From assembly GCF_910592395.1 (NCBI RefSeq), contig NC_088313.1, forward strand, positions 11,510,937-11,574,936: 64,000 nt of DNA, given 5' to 3'. The DNA is from Lineus longissimus. Taxonomy: Eukaryota > Nemertea > Pilidiophora > Heteronemertea > Lineidae. The position numbers and the translations under genes were made by a program. The notes beneath the pieces were generated by a model. That model ran no database searches. It saw only the letters and a list, made by a program, of their open reading frames with translations, and was not told the DNA's origin. Shown in pieces: positions 1 to 12,275 of this stretch (the first letter of the stretch is position 1; the number at the start of each line of letters is the position of its first letter).

Positions 1-248
1 GAAACCACGAGTCACTAAAGGTAGAAGAGCTTGGTAAGTACACTACTTATAAATAAGTTTTATGAGTAATGGCCTGGCCTAACGGCCTGCGGTAATTGTA
101 AGACGCTGTCATCACTGTAAAATCACGGCACGGATATCTGTTTGTATGTATCATGATATGCTGCCATACACATAAAGCATCTGGCTATATAAGATACATG
201 CCCACAAGAAGTGTAGTGAAGCAGAAAATAAATACAAACGAGTTTTGC

Positions 249-556
249 TCATCAGGGATTGATACCCTCGTGTTTGGTGCATCCTTGGCCGCTAAATACC
301 GACCTCTGGCCTACCTATGTAAGACATATATGTATTTATGTAAAACACGATTCGATTGGTCGATTTTGTCGAAGTGAGTTTTGTCGAAGTGAATTTCGGC
401 GAAGTAAATTTTGGCGAAGTGAGTTTTGTCGAAATCAATTTTATCGAAGTCTTTGTTTAAGTGAGTTTTGTTGAAGTCAAGTTTTGTTGTAATCATTTTT
501 GTCGAAGTCAATTTTGTCGAAGTAAGTTTTGTCGAATGAGCCTTCTGGGTTTTCTA
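249..556. repeat. Dispersed repeat with 15-bp tandem array (left copy)
   Basis: Positions about 364-537 are an array of a 15-bp unit, read on this strand as GTCGAAGTGAGTTTT with variants. The array plus about 110 bp upstream is repeated in inverted orientation at 63679-64000, at the other end of the window. The similarity stops just past GAGCCTTCTGGG on the inner side. Open frames across it only translate the repeat unit. It resembles the 15-bp arrays in the long inverted repeats of foldback-type transposons. Confidence 0.8.
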
Positions 557-3012
557 AATGTTTTTATAAACTTCATGCTCAGGATTACAATGCCAAAGTG
601 GTGAAGTTCGTCAGAGAGGAATGAAAACCAACACCAAATGGGATTTACAGATGGCACGCCACCAAAAATGTAGCAAAGAACACGAAAAAGAAAACAACAC
701 AGGGAGGAAAAAAAGCCAAGTGGTACAAAAACGAACTATCAGATAAAGGTTCCTCTGTAACAACCAATTTGTACTGGCCAATCAAAACTTGTAACAAGTC
801 TCCGTGTTCTGGCGAAGACAGGTGAAATGACCAGATCAGCTGTCAGATTTGACATGTGGGTTGTTATTGTTTACATGTAGGGGAGCCACTGTCATGATCA
901 TGGGAAATCCTAGAAATGAGGTCAAAGGCATGGGATAGCTGCTGGCTGATTCTGATTGGCTGATCAATGTTTGGGTGGCACAGTTTAAAAGGCCAGGGAA
1001 ACAGAGAACCCATTGCATTCCAATATAAGACTTGGCTGAGTAAAGAGCCAGCTCCGATTTTGTTGAGAAGACAAAAGAATTGCCAAGGGTGGATATCTGA
1101 CTGGTTATGGTAATACAGTCATGATGGAGGGTCTGTGATAGCCAGCACAGGAGAATTGTGAACCAACTTTCTTCTGTTTGGATACTAAGCGGGAGTGCTT
1201 AGGCCGTACATTGTGGTACTCAATATATTGGCTGTGAAATCAAGACTTACCCCCCAGGGTGTGTCTGGCGACACCCTTTTGTTGACAAAGTAGCCATCTT
1301 GTCAGAGTTTGTTTTGGTATTCGATGTCCCTATGAACACCAACTGAAACTGATACAAACTCTTATTTATTATAGCAGTGTGGTTGAACCTTCTGTTGTGC
1401 ATTGTGCACTGTATTCTGCTGGTGAAACTGAATAAGCACACCAGATATATATATATATATATATTATCTGAACCAAAAAAACAACAACAACATGTTCTTT
1501 GCTCTATTGTTGCTGCACTGCTTTGATATGTACTAGCTACCACTGACTTTCTTGACGACTGTCAGGTTACTGTTTGTGTTAGGAGTGGAACTTTTGATGC
1601 CTTGAAGACCAGTCAGCCTATAGATTGTAGGCATCAGTCAGTGATGATGGTTTATGGTTCCGATGTTCAAGAAGTCCGAAAGTGAAATTCTTCCAGCCCC
1701 GTGAGATGTCGTTATGGAGATGTCGTTGATGTTGTGACGGTTCCGGAGAAGTGAGACAGCGACGCCCAATTTTTCCCACCCACACTACAGCTGCTTATTT
1801 GTAGTTAGTACATCAATCCAGTCTAAATTTCACACACCACTGGCGTAAATCGGAGTAATTGGAATGCCACAATTGGTATGGACTTGAGTAAATTCATACA
1901 CCTATCAAGCAGAACATTGCTCAACATTTTGTTTTTACTTCACGCTCGGTCGTGGAGTTAATTTGTGTGTGAAGCACCTGTTCTGGAATGCCCGTGACGT
2001 CACGGAACCCCCGGGGAATCCCCCTCTTGATGCCGATCCACGCTTGACACCGACAGGACGACTGCAGTCTCCCGTTTCGAGCCTATCGCAAGAGCCTATC
2101 AGGTCAGTTCATAGTAAGGGGAACTGTTATTCCCCTTCACACCTGTTGTATTACCGTTTGTCGGGCACTTTATGTATTCGTGGATAGATGTACTAAAAAC
2201 TTAAACTGCCCCTTAATGGATTAGATCTGTTGAGGAGATCTGATACAGCTCCGGGCCAAAAGGAGAGAGGAGAAGAAGAAGGGCGTCCGACGACGAGAAC
2301 GAAGAGTGATCGGCCCAGCTGTAGGTTACAGATTCGAACAACGATGAATTTGAATTAGATGGTTAGTACGGCCAATCTTCGTACCTAAATAATACAGTCC
2401 TAACAATTGAATATCGCTTAGCCACCCGCTACAACACTCCGGATCGACTGAGAAAAAAAAAACAAACAACATAAATCTTCACTATCAAGGTGACCATCGA
2501 AACTGCAGTATGGAATCAAGATTTCAGAATGATCCGTTGTATGAGCCTTCAAAGGAGAGGATCACAAACCCAAAAGCTGAAGAATGGCTGAGGAAATACC
2601 CTCGAAGTCTCCCCATATACCAATCACCTGAGGTGATCAGCTTGTAAAGACACTCACTATGTTGAATCATTTAATAATATGTTGTTGATTTACCATGAAA
2701 AGAGGATTGGTGGCATCGGCAACAAAAGATAGAGGATGAAGACTGTGCTTTCCATCCTGGATCGGAATGAGAACATTGACAGTCCTTGGACATATATGTG
2801 AGACTCGAAGAAGATGTGAACCATCCAAGAAGAACGATTTGGAAACCAGTTCATTCCAAGAGAAAGCGCTCGTTTCGCTCCAAAATTTGGGAAGATTGGA
2901 CGTCTAATTTTTACCACTAGTCATGAAACACACCATGGAACCTAGATTTTCTTCTGAGACAATATGGACCAGATTTCTATTCACAAACTAATAGTATTTG
3001 CAATGGTGCACG
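557..3012. other. No recognisable gene; AT dinucleotide run
   Basis: I see no convincing coding homology here. There is an AT dinucleotide run at about 1447-1464. A short open frame starts with ATG at about 2510, begins MESRFQNDPLYEPSKE and stops at about 2647. It is not recognised and could be the start of a decayed ORF interrupted downstream by the element at 3015. Confidence 0.4.
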
Positions 3013-3014
3013 TA

Positions 3015-3980
3015 CAGTCCTTCAAAAAAGTAAATGGACACACAAAAATGAAATTTTCTTGAAAACGGCTGGTGATAAATCGATGCGGTTTGCTGCATTT
3101 GATAGGGCATTTAGTTGTGCATCATAATATCTACCACTTGGAAATTTGCTATTTTACCTATAAGTCAATTTTTTCGATTTATGAAAGGTCCCAAAATCAA
3201 CTTTTTTATCACGCATTTTTTGGGGGCAAATTTTATATTGACTGGAAGCTTCTGTTGAGTTATGAGTGAATATCTAAGAAATTCCACAGTTTTCACTTGA
3301 ATCTGCAACTTATTAACCCATTTGTGCAAAAGGGTTTTGTTATCCGGTCTTCTACTGCGGAGATGCCCCCTTGATATTATTCACCTGGCCCAGACAACCG
3401 GAATCATGTCACCATTTCAATGGCCTTGTTTAATATGCCTATGAATTGCTCTCCCAGGCCTGGATTTGGCAGCTGGACAATGGGTTCACCAATATTACTT
3501 TACCCTCACGTTTACAATACATCAATGTTAACAACATTTCCACCCCCATTCAAAACCTCAGCCAATAAGGAATTAACACTCGGGCTGCATGTTGAAACTG
3601 ACATAATTGGCTATGGTCGACTTCTCCAAAGTAATTCCAAAGGCAATAAACAAGGTGCAAAATTTTGACATAAAATGCTGTTTTCCCACCAATTAACACA
3701 AGATATTTTCATCACCTTGATTGGGACGTGGGTTTTTCATCATGGTGATTCATCCTATCAAGAAAAAGTACGAAAAAAATCGGAAACGAAAAAGTTGATT
3801 TTGGGGCCTTTTGTAAATCAATAAAAGTCGGTATTAGATAAAATGGCTAATTTTTATGTGGTAGATACCATGATGCACAACTAAATGTCCTATCAAATGC
3901 AGCAAACCGAATCGATTTATCACCAGCCGTTTTCAAGAAAATTTGATTTTTGTGTGTCCATTTACTTTTTTGAAGGACTG
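3015..3980. mobile_element. Non-autonomous Tc1/mariner-type element, TA target
   Basis: Long terminal inverted repeats of about 150 bp begin CAGTCCTTCAAAAAAG and end with the reverse complement CTTTTTTGAAGGACTG. Both ends are flanked by TA (3013-3014 and 3981-3982), the Tc1/mariner duplication. No transposase domain is visible inside, so it is probably a non-autonomous copy. Its ends resemble those of the element at 61981-62997. Confidence 0.8.
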
Positions 3981-3982
3981 TA

Positions 3983-6900
3983 CATACAGCCTTGGCATAA
4001 TATGGTGACTGAAGAGCAACGAGAGACTGTGAGCTGGTGCTATGGAATGTCAGGAGTGCTTTTGTTGTCCATGTGTCCTCCAGTTCCATCAATGATGGTT
4101 TGGCAGACCCCACCCACCATATGCTAGGAATAATGTACTTCGTAAAAAGAAGTATAAATTGTTCTGGAGGATGCTTGATCAAAGAGGGGCATTGTGATGT
4201 GACAGATATAAGAAAGGGCAGAGGACAAGGGATGCAAACTTTACTGTCTGGAGTCGGAGGGAAATAATGCCAGATTGCGTGATTGCCTTTGTCAGAGGAT
4301 TGTATCCAAATTTGCCTTGGAGGCCATACGTGGGCCACTGATGGCAGTAACGAGTTTTATTAATTAAATATCAAAGTTACTGTTGAAATGTGGAATATTA
4401 TCACAATGATCATGGTTTTTATGTACAGATAATGATTTTGTGGATGTTTTTATGATGGATTTCTCGATAGACTTTGGATAAAAACTTATCTCTTTAAATG
4501 ATTTGGATACAAAGTTGGATTTTAGTGTCAGGAAATGAAGGATTTAGGTAGGAAATAGATGTTTATGTATGCTCTTTTGCTCAGCATGGCCTATTGGTAT
4601 CCAAGCAACAGGAAAACAATAACAATGTCAGATGACATTTTATGTAAATCAGATTTCCAACTGACCTTTGAATTTGCTGATTTTTTCAAACAAGCGTTAT
4701 TTTTTTACCGATAGGGAATCTTACAACAATTCTTTTTTGGCTATACATATTTGAGATATTCACGGAAAAGGGGATCCGTTATGTTCTTAACTTAGGAACG
4801 ACGAATCTGATCATATCAAATAGGAAACTTTATTCACAGAGAGCAGCGGCGTGGTCGTAACAACTACACACAAATCAATTCTGTCCTGACTCGTGGTATA
4901 TGCCCGAAGACAGGTTGTGACAAACACTACCATGACTACAGGGCAGAGACATGTATTCATCCACTGGCACATAGTCCGTACTGAACTGTGAAGCTGTGTT
5001 AAATACATGACTGTGATGTTTGAAAGGGGATTTATTCTTCAATCTTTGGTAGATTCTTAATCTACAGAGCCAGGCCATAACTGGGATATACTTTTTGATA
5101 GTTAATTTAAGGAAATTTTGTGTCACTGGCCAGTTTAGAACTTGTGTTCTAATAGGCCCATATCAGTCAGCGAGTGACGATTGATGGCAATGCTGTACAC
5201 AAATCTATTTTTCTCAGGCAATTGGTATTGGAATGGTTTGATTTTTTACTATTATTTTGATAAAAGTCTCTTCATAACACATATAAAATTTGGTGGGAAT
5301 TAAAGCACCCTTTGTGTACTTTTTTCACCGACCTATGTTCATTAAAATGTACACAGAATGTACACACTGGTTAATAGAGGTATCTGGCCTACACCATCGT
5401 AGAAGATTTTTCATTAAATGAAATTTACTGAGAAAACCACGAAAACATCACAAATTATGTAGGAGCTTTTTTTTCTAATTTCCCTGGCTGCCATTTGAAT
5501 ATTCTGACTACACCCCCACCCTTTCTACCGTGGTTGTAGGTTTAACGCGGTAAGACTAACGGTTTTAATCCTTGGCCAGTAACAGACGGGATAGTGACGA
5601 ATTTGCAATACGCCCGATGATATTAATGAATCAAGATTAGTACAGATAGAGTCTTTCAAATAAATGGTCGAAATGGCCGAAAACATCGATTACATGACAT
5701 CCTAGCAAGAATTTTATTCAATTTTCTTATATATGTAAGGAGGCGTGGGTCTTGTTGGTTATAATCAGACAATAGCCTGAGCAACACCATCGATTATTAT
5801 ATTTCGGAAATTTCGGCGATTCCGGCCATTTCGACCATTTTAGCCATTTCATTTCGGCTGTTATAAAGTAACCATAATAATGTTTGCGGTTTCGCGATAT
5901 GGACATGTGGGAAAGGAATGCACGTAGATTACCACTTATGCAGTGACAACTGTTCTGACCGCTGATATCACGGCCGTTAGACAACAATGCCCCTTAAAAA
6001 TTTATTTGATCACATGATTCATGTGGAGGCTACGCTCTGATTGGTTGATCTTCGACATGACGCTAAAGTGGTGATTTGCATAATATTTCCCTTGACAAAC
6101 TTTCAATGCTTAATTAGGAATTTAAATGAGAGTCACTAAAAAGGAAAGTGAATGTTAATTTGTTCATGTTCCGGGAATGATAGCCACGCTATCAATGTAT
6201 GGGTACTTTGTCCTCTGACGGAGAAATTCGGTGATACGCCAAATCCGAGCAAATTTTGAAGAGATTTCTTCAATATTTCGCCATAATATCGTTTTTATAG
6301 TAGGTAAGATCGGTTCGTTTGCAAACAATTCTCCCGTGTTTATGAAGAGCCTATATCGAGGGACTATTATGAACCAAAAATACCACCTAACAAGGTTCTA
6401 CTTACCTAAATAGAATGTTTTAAAGTGAAAAATCGCGAGTTCGAGTCTCCTTGTAGTTCGTATTCCAATACCCAACAGGCATTCAGCCCGTCGTTGGCGC
6501 GGTGATCGACAAGCTGTTCATAGTAATGGTGGAAAGGGGTTTTCCTAAAGGTAAACATCACCGGGCTCCAGGCGCTACGGCGCAATAACAAATCCTAACC
6601 AGCGTTGAAACACATGCTGATGCCTGTTTAATGGTTTAATGATACACATTTAAACCGAAGGGCAGCGAAGTCTAAGAAAGGATGTGATCGCTATATAAAG
6701 GTACATGAATTTGCTAGGGGCAATATGGTAAACTACAGTCTAAAGTAACATAAATCACCCCGGCTATTTTGACCTCTAAACTGACGGGAATTTCCCATTC
6801 TGACGAGCCGCTGATGCCAGATGTTATATGCACTCATCGATGATTTTTCAAAAGTACTAGATAATCCTTTTCTCCGTCAAGAAATCGCCTGACCTCGAAC

Positions 6901-7837
6901 AACTAATGCCTCACATTAACCAAGAGATTGACATCTTACACATAACTAAGGTCGATTTAGGCAAAAAAGCATGCTCTTTTGAATCGGCACAATCAACGAT
7001 CATTTGAATGACTCTAATTTAGCAAATTATCCCATCAAATAGGCTGAATAAGGGATGAATGCATTCGAAATCTTCCTTAGATCAGATTTACAAGCATTCA
7101 AATTACAGGATACAATGGTTTCGTGCAGTACACAACGTCTTTATGAGACTTCATAGAAAATTTTCCATGAGGTGTATGTAAATTATGGCTCGGGCAGATC
7201 GTCGGTATGGCAGTTCCCCGTCGGAATGCAGATCTGATTACCCGGGGTGTCAATGTGATCATGATAGAGCGCTTTATACTGTGTAACTGTACTGTTTAAA
7301 AATGCTTGACATTTATTTCCCGAGCCTACAGTCCAGAAACCATTGTGTAGAACTCGAGGAGGACAATCACTGCGCTAAACGTGGGCATTTCAAGCCAAAT
7401 AAAAGTACGAAGTATATACAGTGAGGATGAGTGACACTGGCCGAGCCGCGAACCTAACGACCTTTCGATAGCAAGCCGGCCTCTTTTTCACTGTACTGCT
7501 TCGTTTCCCGGTTATCGTAATGGAGCCCAATTAAAAGTCTTTATGATATAGGTGCCTGCTCGTTTATACCAAAAAAACAAAAAAGTGTAGCCCAAGTCAA
7601 AAATCCGGATAAGATTCTATTTTAAACCTGAAGCAGTGAATAAGGATTCTAACAGCAAGCCAAGCAGTATACACATCTAAGACATGACGAATAATAGAAT
7701 AAGCACAATGGCTGGTATGCACCAAATTGGATTAAAATTTGGCGTAAGCCTAGATTTACTAATCGTGGATTAAGCCTAGATGAAATCATCCGAACTTGAT
7801 CCTGCACCACCCTAGTTAAATGGAAGGGCCCGCAAAA
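3983..7837. other. Intergenic, no recognisable gene
   Basis: This is AT-rich sequence without coding homology that I can recognise. A minus-strand frame of 163 codons (3847-4338) runs into the terminal repeat of the neighbouring element and shows no domain. A short inverted repeat at about 5662-5839 is listed separately. Confidence 0.4.
5662..5839. repeat. Inverted repeat around FCGGCCATTT-like arms
   Basis: The arm AATGGTCGAAATGGCCGAA at about 5663-5681 is matched in reverse complement at about 5820-5838 with one mismatch. ATCGAT occurs just inside both arms. It may be the remains of a MITE. No flanking duplication was identified. Confidence 0.45.
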
Positions 7838-7905
7838 AAATGGGGAGTTTTGGACGGCCCGGTCAAAACCTTAGGCGGGAATAAGGTTTCATTGATAAAT
7901 ATAAG
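7838..7905 (+). repeat. Dispersed repeat, copy 1
   Basis: The block from AATGGGGAGTTTTGGACGG to about 7905 recurs with few changes at 29232-29300, inside intron 1 of the pogo-like transposase gene. Both copies run in the same direction. Its class is unknown. Confidence 0.55.
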
Positions 7906-8156
7906 GAGTTTCAAGGCCCCCAAATTACTTGTAAGGTTCAATAGATACTGGCCTTTCATTGGTTTACCGTTTGCGTATCATTTACATACTCTCATCTTGA
8001 AAAATATGACAATATTTACGATCACGTTACTGATTTTTGCAACATTTTCGGTAACGCGCCCCTTGCGGATCTGTAAGTTACCACTCGGATGCTTGAAAAA
8101 TGTTGGTGGCGTGGCTCCATCTGCTACAGCTGTCACCGCGCCGGTGTTAGTCTTAC

Positions 8157-8474
8157 ACGTCTTGGCGTCTGCACCACCCTTCGGGGACACCTCAATGCCG
8201 TTGGCGTACTGACGAGACCAGCGTCTCTAGAGGCTCCGACATTCGCCATGAGCAGTGACAGGTCACTTGGCTGGAATGGCCCCATCTCCTCTTCACTCAT
8301 GTTCATTGCCGGCAATTCTGGCAAATATCTTGAGTCGTCACGGTTGTCAAACAAGTCTTGGATAATATGCTGCTCCATTTCTTCTGTACTGTTCGGGTCA
8401 GGGGCCTCGCTCTCCACCGGCCCAGAATCCACCGGCGACTCGAAATCCATACTACTATTCTCTCCATCTTCCAT
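8157..8474 (-). CDS. Candidate first coding exon, unknown acidic protein
   Basis: The minus strand reads ATG at 8474 for 106 codons in phase 0 up to a good splice donor (GTAAGA, at 8156 downward). The predicted segment begins MEDGENSSMDFESP, is rich in Glu, Asp, Ser and Pro in its first two thirds, and becomes Arg-rich at the end (TPRR before the donor). No domain is recognised. The acidic start followed by a basic tail could suit a nuclear or regulatory protein, but that is speculation. No downstream exon was found toward 7.8 kb. It could equally be an exon of a transposon-encoded gene, since the surroundings are repeat-rich. A shadow frame upstream extends the ORF to 8630, but the ATG at 8474 is the first that gives an uninterrupted low-complexity acidic start. 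Confidence 0.3.
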
Positions 8475-9845
8475 TTTCTCCTCTCTCCAACTCACTACTA
8501 TCGCTATTGACTGCGTAACATACACTAACATTCTTTCGCTATCATTGCTAACTTCATTTATAGAACACTGGCCTCTTTGTAGCCGATTATGTAACCCATA
8601 GTGGAAACACCTGACAGCGCCGCCCGGCATGATACACGTGCTACTGGCATCTATACTATAATGCGCGTTGTGGCCGCTAAATAGGAGGCGATTTTTGTTT
8701 CAAAATTGGGCCTCGGAAATGCGTCGAATTCTTGCAACTTTTGGCTTCGTAGGTGTGGATCATAAGTAAGAGTGTCACTGAGGGTGTCATACGTCGAATA
8801 TCTTCGTGGTTTTGGAATAAATAACAACTTTTCAGAGAGCACGTCGACTGGAGAGCTCCGCTCATTCTCAAAAGCATACACAAACTTCACGCATATTCTC
8901 CCTGCCACATCAATATTAGCTTCCAGCACGTATGTAGTGCTATACAACCTGGTCCATGGTGCAGGGTATTAGCAGGGAGATTAATGATTAGCCTGTTCTA
9001 TTTTAGTTCTATTCGAGAAACACTGACCGGAGTGATAAGGCAAATTCTGCAGGGTGGCCTACCGGAACATGCAGTCAGGGTATCAATAAACAGTTATGCC
9101 AGGATGGACAAAATATGTACAGTGGCCAGCGCTTGCTCTTTGATTTATTCTTTACTGATTGATGTTGTCAGTTTGAATTGCGTTCTGCATCTCTCCATGC
9201 GCCTGGCTTTGGTCCGACAGTGGCATTGGGTACGGGAGTGGGTAGGTGATATGCCTAATATGTGAGGCCCTTATTTGGAACAGGACCTGATGTCACTGGT
9301 CTCAATGCATTGTGCAAAATAGCGTACTCCAATCAATCTATTGGGGGTTGCATGTAGATAGCAGCAATAAGTCCCTAAATGCAGTTCATTTCGTGTTTAA
9401 CCTTTAATAAAACTTCAGTAACGTTAGAAATTTAATGTAGTTCAATCATCGTGCCCATTTAACTAATGTATATTACATTTCAACTTTGCCCGCTCCATGG
9501 GTATATGCTAGTATTTATAACTCGTAGTAAATAAGGTTGTAAAAATATGCAAATGAGATGCCGTATATGGAAACCATGACGTCACTAAGCAGTGCTTATT
9601 TCTGCTACGGGTGGCGCTGTTGCTTGCTTCTGGAGGCGCTATTCAACCTCTTTAAACCACAGACTAGTTGATCAGTGGTTTATTCATGGTTGAACCGATG
9701 TCGTAACATTAATGGCTATCACTGTTTGGTTAGGTAACACTCTGAGGACGTGATCATATTGTAATAAGTTGTGGCATTATAGTGCGACTGGTATATTGGT
9801 GTATACATCGTCATACGGGAGTGTACAGTACTTGGTTCAAACAGC
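8475..9845. other. Intergenic, unrecognised
   Basis: A 98-codon minus-strand frame lies at 8651-8947 and a 93-codon plus-strand frame at 8984-9265. Neither shows a domain I recognise, and no splice-linked continuation is evident. Confidence 0.35.
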
Positions 9846-9957
9846 ATGGCAGGGAAAAGAAACAAGAACTTTTTTGATGTAGAAAAGGCCATCCTACTGG
9901 ACCTAGTGGAAAAAAAGAAACATGTGTTGGGCGATAAGCACAATACCAGTGGTTATC
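9846..9957 (+). pseudogene. Myb/SANT-like DNA-binding protein, N-terminal fragment
   Basis: An ATG opens a frame beginning MAGKRNKNFFDVEKAILLD and continuing LVEKKKHVLGDKHN. This is the start of the Myb/SANT-like domain (F..EKAILLDLVEKKK pattern) found in the accessory protein of Harbinger transposons and in NAIF1-type proteins. The reading frame then runs into a cytosine homopolymer (about 9959-9971) and stops soon after, so at most the first helix or two of the domain remain. A Harbinger transposase remnant lies about 1.5 kb downstream on the same strand with a MITE in between, so both may come from one element with two ORFs. A fragment of an unrelated Myb-like gene is the alternative. Confidence 0.5.
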
Positions 9958-10374
9958 CCCCCCCCCCCCCCAGCGCCGATAGCATCCCTGATCAGCAGAC
10001 CTGATTGATCTAAGCGTTAGCAAAATATACACTAGCCTTTAAAATATAAAGACGCTATTGGATGGCACTCGAACAGACACTTAAAAAGGGGCAATAATTC
10101 AAGCTCTGTTTATAATTAATTTGTTTGTTGTAGCATATATTCTGTACCATGATGATGGTTCTGAATGTAATCTTCATGCAAGTTACCGATTGAAGAAAAT
10201 AGGTATACCTGCAACTGAGGTCTATTGCAAACGGCCAAGATGGTCTTAAATTCCGTTTTCCTTTCGTTCTGTATATAAGTGCACGTACATGGTAGCGTTC
10301 ACAATAGTGCTTTCTGTCATTGTAGTAAAAAAAAAGCAAACCATCCTGAATAAATAGAACAGGGCACCGACCTG

Positions 10375-11448
10375 GGCCCATATTCATAAAAGTTCTTAAC
10401 TTAAGTGCTATAAAAGCCTAAGTGGTCAACTTCCCAAAGTTCCCCACCTAAAATGGGATTCATAAAACTACTCAGCGCCCCACTTAGCCAGGTTGACCGC
10501 TTAGGTTTGAGTGTAACACTTATCTTTCTACAAACGACGCATCAGGTACCGGTGTCACATTTCTTGTTGATTTCTGCCTATAAATTATATCATTATTCAT
10601 TAATCGTGGGTATTCAATAGTGCAAATTACAAATCATTTTTCTGTACACAATTGTATCATCGTTGCCCGGGGATGTTATGGTTCAAAAATGGCGTCATAA
10701 GCTAAGGCCGCAATGGATACCCCTAAGGATGACCTCATCCCCTTCTCAACGTCTCATATTATCTCAACTCATGAAACGAAGGTCCTAGAATCCAAGCACT
10801 GTAGGCATTCGATCGACCACACTGATAACACCGTGAAATCGAAAAATATGATAATAAAAACAGATAATTGAGGAGTGTCATCTTGTTTCCGAAATTTGGT
10901 TCAGTTAGGTTGTTACCTCCGAAATTACTCGACTCGTGGTTGGTTTGGAAATGTTGACAGTATCACCAGCTGTTGGAATGATCTGCAAGGGTAAAAATTG
11001 TAAACCAGAGAGTCGTAAGCAGTTTTAACTCAGGAGGCAGCGCGTAATTCCTCCTAGTTTCCGATTCGTGGTCATCCCTCACAAGAATAATATTTGCCGA
11101 TCAAACCGATATCGCTGATATAATTATAAGTTGTTTTAGAAGTCTTGTGGATGGAGGCGATCACGAAAAACCCTTTTCCCTGCGAATTGCGCGCCTGTGT
11201 GCAATTTCATAGCCAACATCAACAAACTCATCTCCGATGAGCGCCGTGCTAAAAATGAACTGAAAGAACCAGTCCACTTAGAGTTAAGACTGCCCCGGAG
11301 GTGTCTCAAATCTAAGATACGATTTGAGTGGGCAACCTGACTTAAGCATATTTATGAATATGACTTATTTTAAGTGAGTACCCCACCTAAACTTAAGATG
11401 CATTTTAGGTGCCCCACTTAGACTTAAGTAGCTTTATGAATACGGGCC
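10375..11448. mobile_element. MITE with GGCCC ends, CTG duplication
   Basis: The element opens GGCCCATATTCATAA and closes with the near-perfect inverse TTTATGAATACGGGCC. It is flanked by CTG on both sides (10372-10374 and 11449-11451). The inverted similarity extends imperfectly for roughly 140 bp and is rich in TTCATAAA and CTTAAGT motifs. A 3-bp duplication fits PIF/Harbinger. It contains no coding sequence. It lies between the Myb fragment and the Harbinger transposase remnant. Confidence 0.75.
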
Positions 11449-11539
11449 CTGATGTTCAAGTTAGTGAAGTACTCATCTGTGATGTGTTGTCGGACTGCAT
11501 TGCCAGCAGGGTTTCCTTGGAATGCTGGCAGATCGGCAT

Positions 11540-12212
11540 CAACATCATCATCTGGCAGGAGGAGGTGTTCACCAGACTACAATCACCCGCATAGTGAAAC
11601 AGGTGTCCCAAGCAATTGCTCACCTGAGGAAACGTTTCATTAAATTTCCTGAAGGCGATCAACAACGAGTTACACATCAGCTGTTCTATGATATCGCTGG
11701 GTTCCCTGGAATCATTTGATCGATTGATGGGTCGCATGTTCGAATGTCTTGCCGCGGTGGAGATGATGCCGAGATGTACAGAAATTGCAAGAGGTGGTTC
11801 TCCATCAATGTGCAAGGAGTAAGCGGGCCAAATTTGGAATTCTACAATATCGTTGCACGCTGGCCTGGATCGACACATGATTCGAGGATTTTCGAAAACT
11901 GTACCCTTTTTGGTAGAATAGAGAGGGACGAAGTAAATGGACTTTTGCTAGGTGACTCAGGCTATGCATGTCTGAGTTTTTTTATGACAACCTACGGCAA
12001 CCCAGATGGCAATCCCAAACGAAGGTACAACACAGCTCATCGGAGAACACATTCAACCGTGGAAAAGATGCTTGGACTGTTGGAAAAAACGTTTCCCATC
12101 TCTGAAAGCTGGGCTTAGAATCAAGTTGCCGAAAACACTTACTGCCATCATAGCTACAGCGGTCCTTCATTATGCTGCCATCAAATTAAATGATCCAATG
12201 CGAGATGACTAA
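11540..12212 (+). pseudogene. Harbinger (HARBI1-like) transposase, C-terminal two thirds
   Basis: The translated pieces match the PIF/Harbinger DDE nuclease family. A helix-turn-helix-like stretch (QTTITRIVKQVSQAIAHL) is followed by FPGII, IDGSH (first catalytic Asp), ARWPGSTHDSRIF (second Asp), LLLGDSGYACL and STVEKMLG (catalytic Glu). A TGA stop lies at about 11717, just before IDGSH. A frameshift near 12080 moves the end of the protein into another frame, which gives FPSLKAGLRIKLPKTL and then ATAVLHYAAIKLND. The N-terminal region is missing on this strand. It would have cut and pasted a Harbinger element in the nucleus. The stop and frameshift make it dead. Confidence 0.85.
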
Positions 12213-12275
12213 GACCTGCAAGATCACCATCGATCATCTGGAAATTTCCGGTGGCGTAAAATCGTAGAGTGAGTA

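Noticed and set aside
3847-4338. 163-codon minus-strand frame
   Set aside because: It begins in unique sequence and ends inside a transposon terminal repeat. There is no domain and its composition looks random.
11456-11878. 140-codon minus-strand frame
   Set aside because: It is antisense to the recognisable Harbinger transposase coding sequence.
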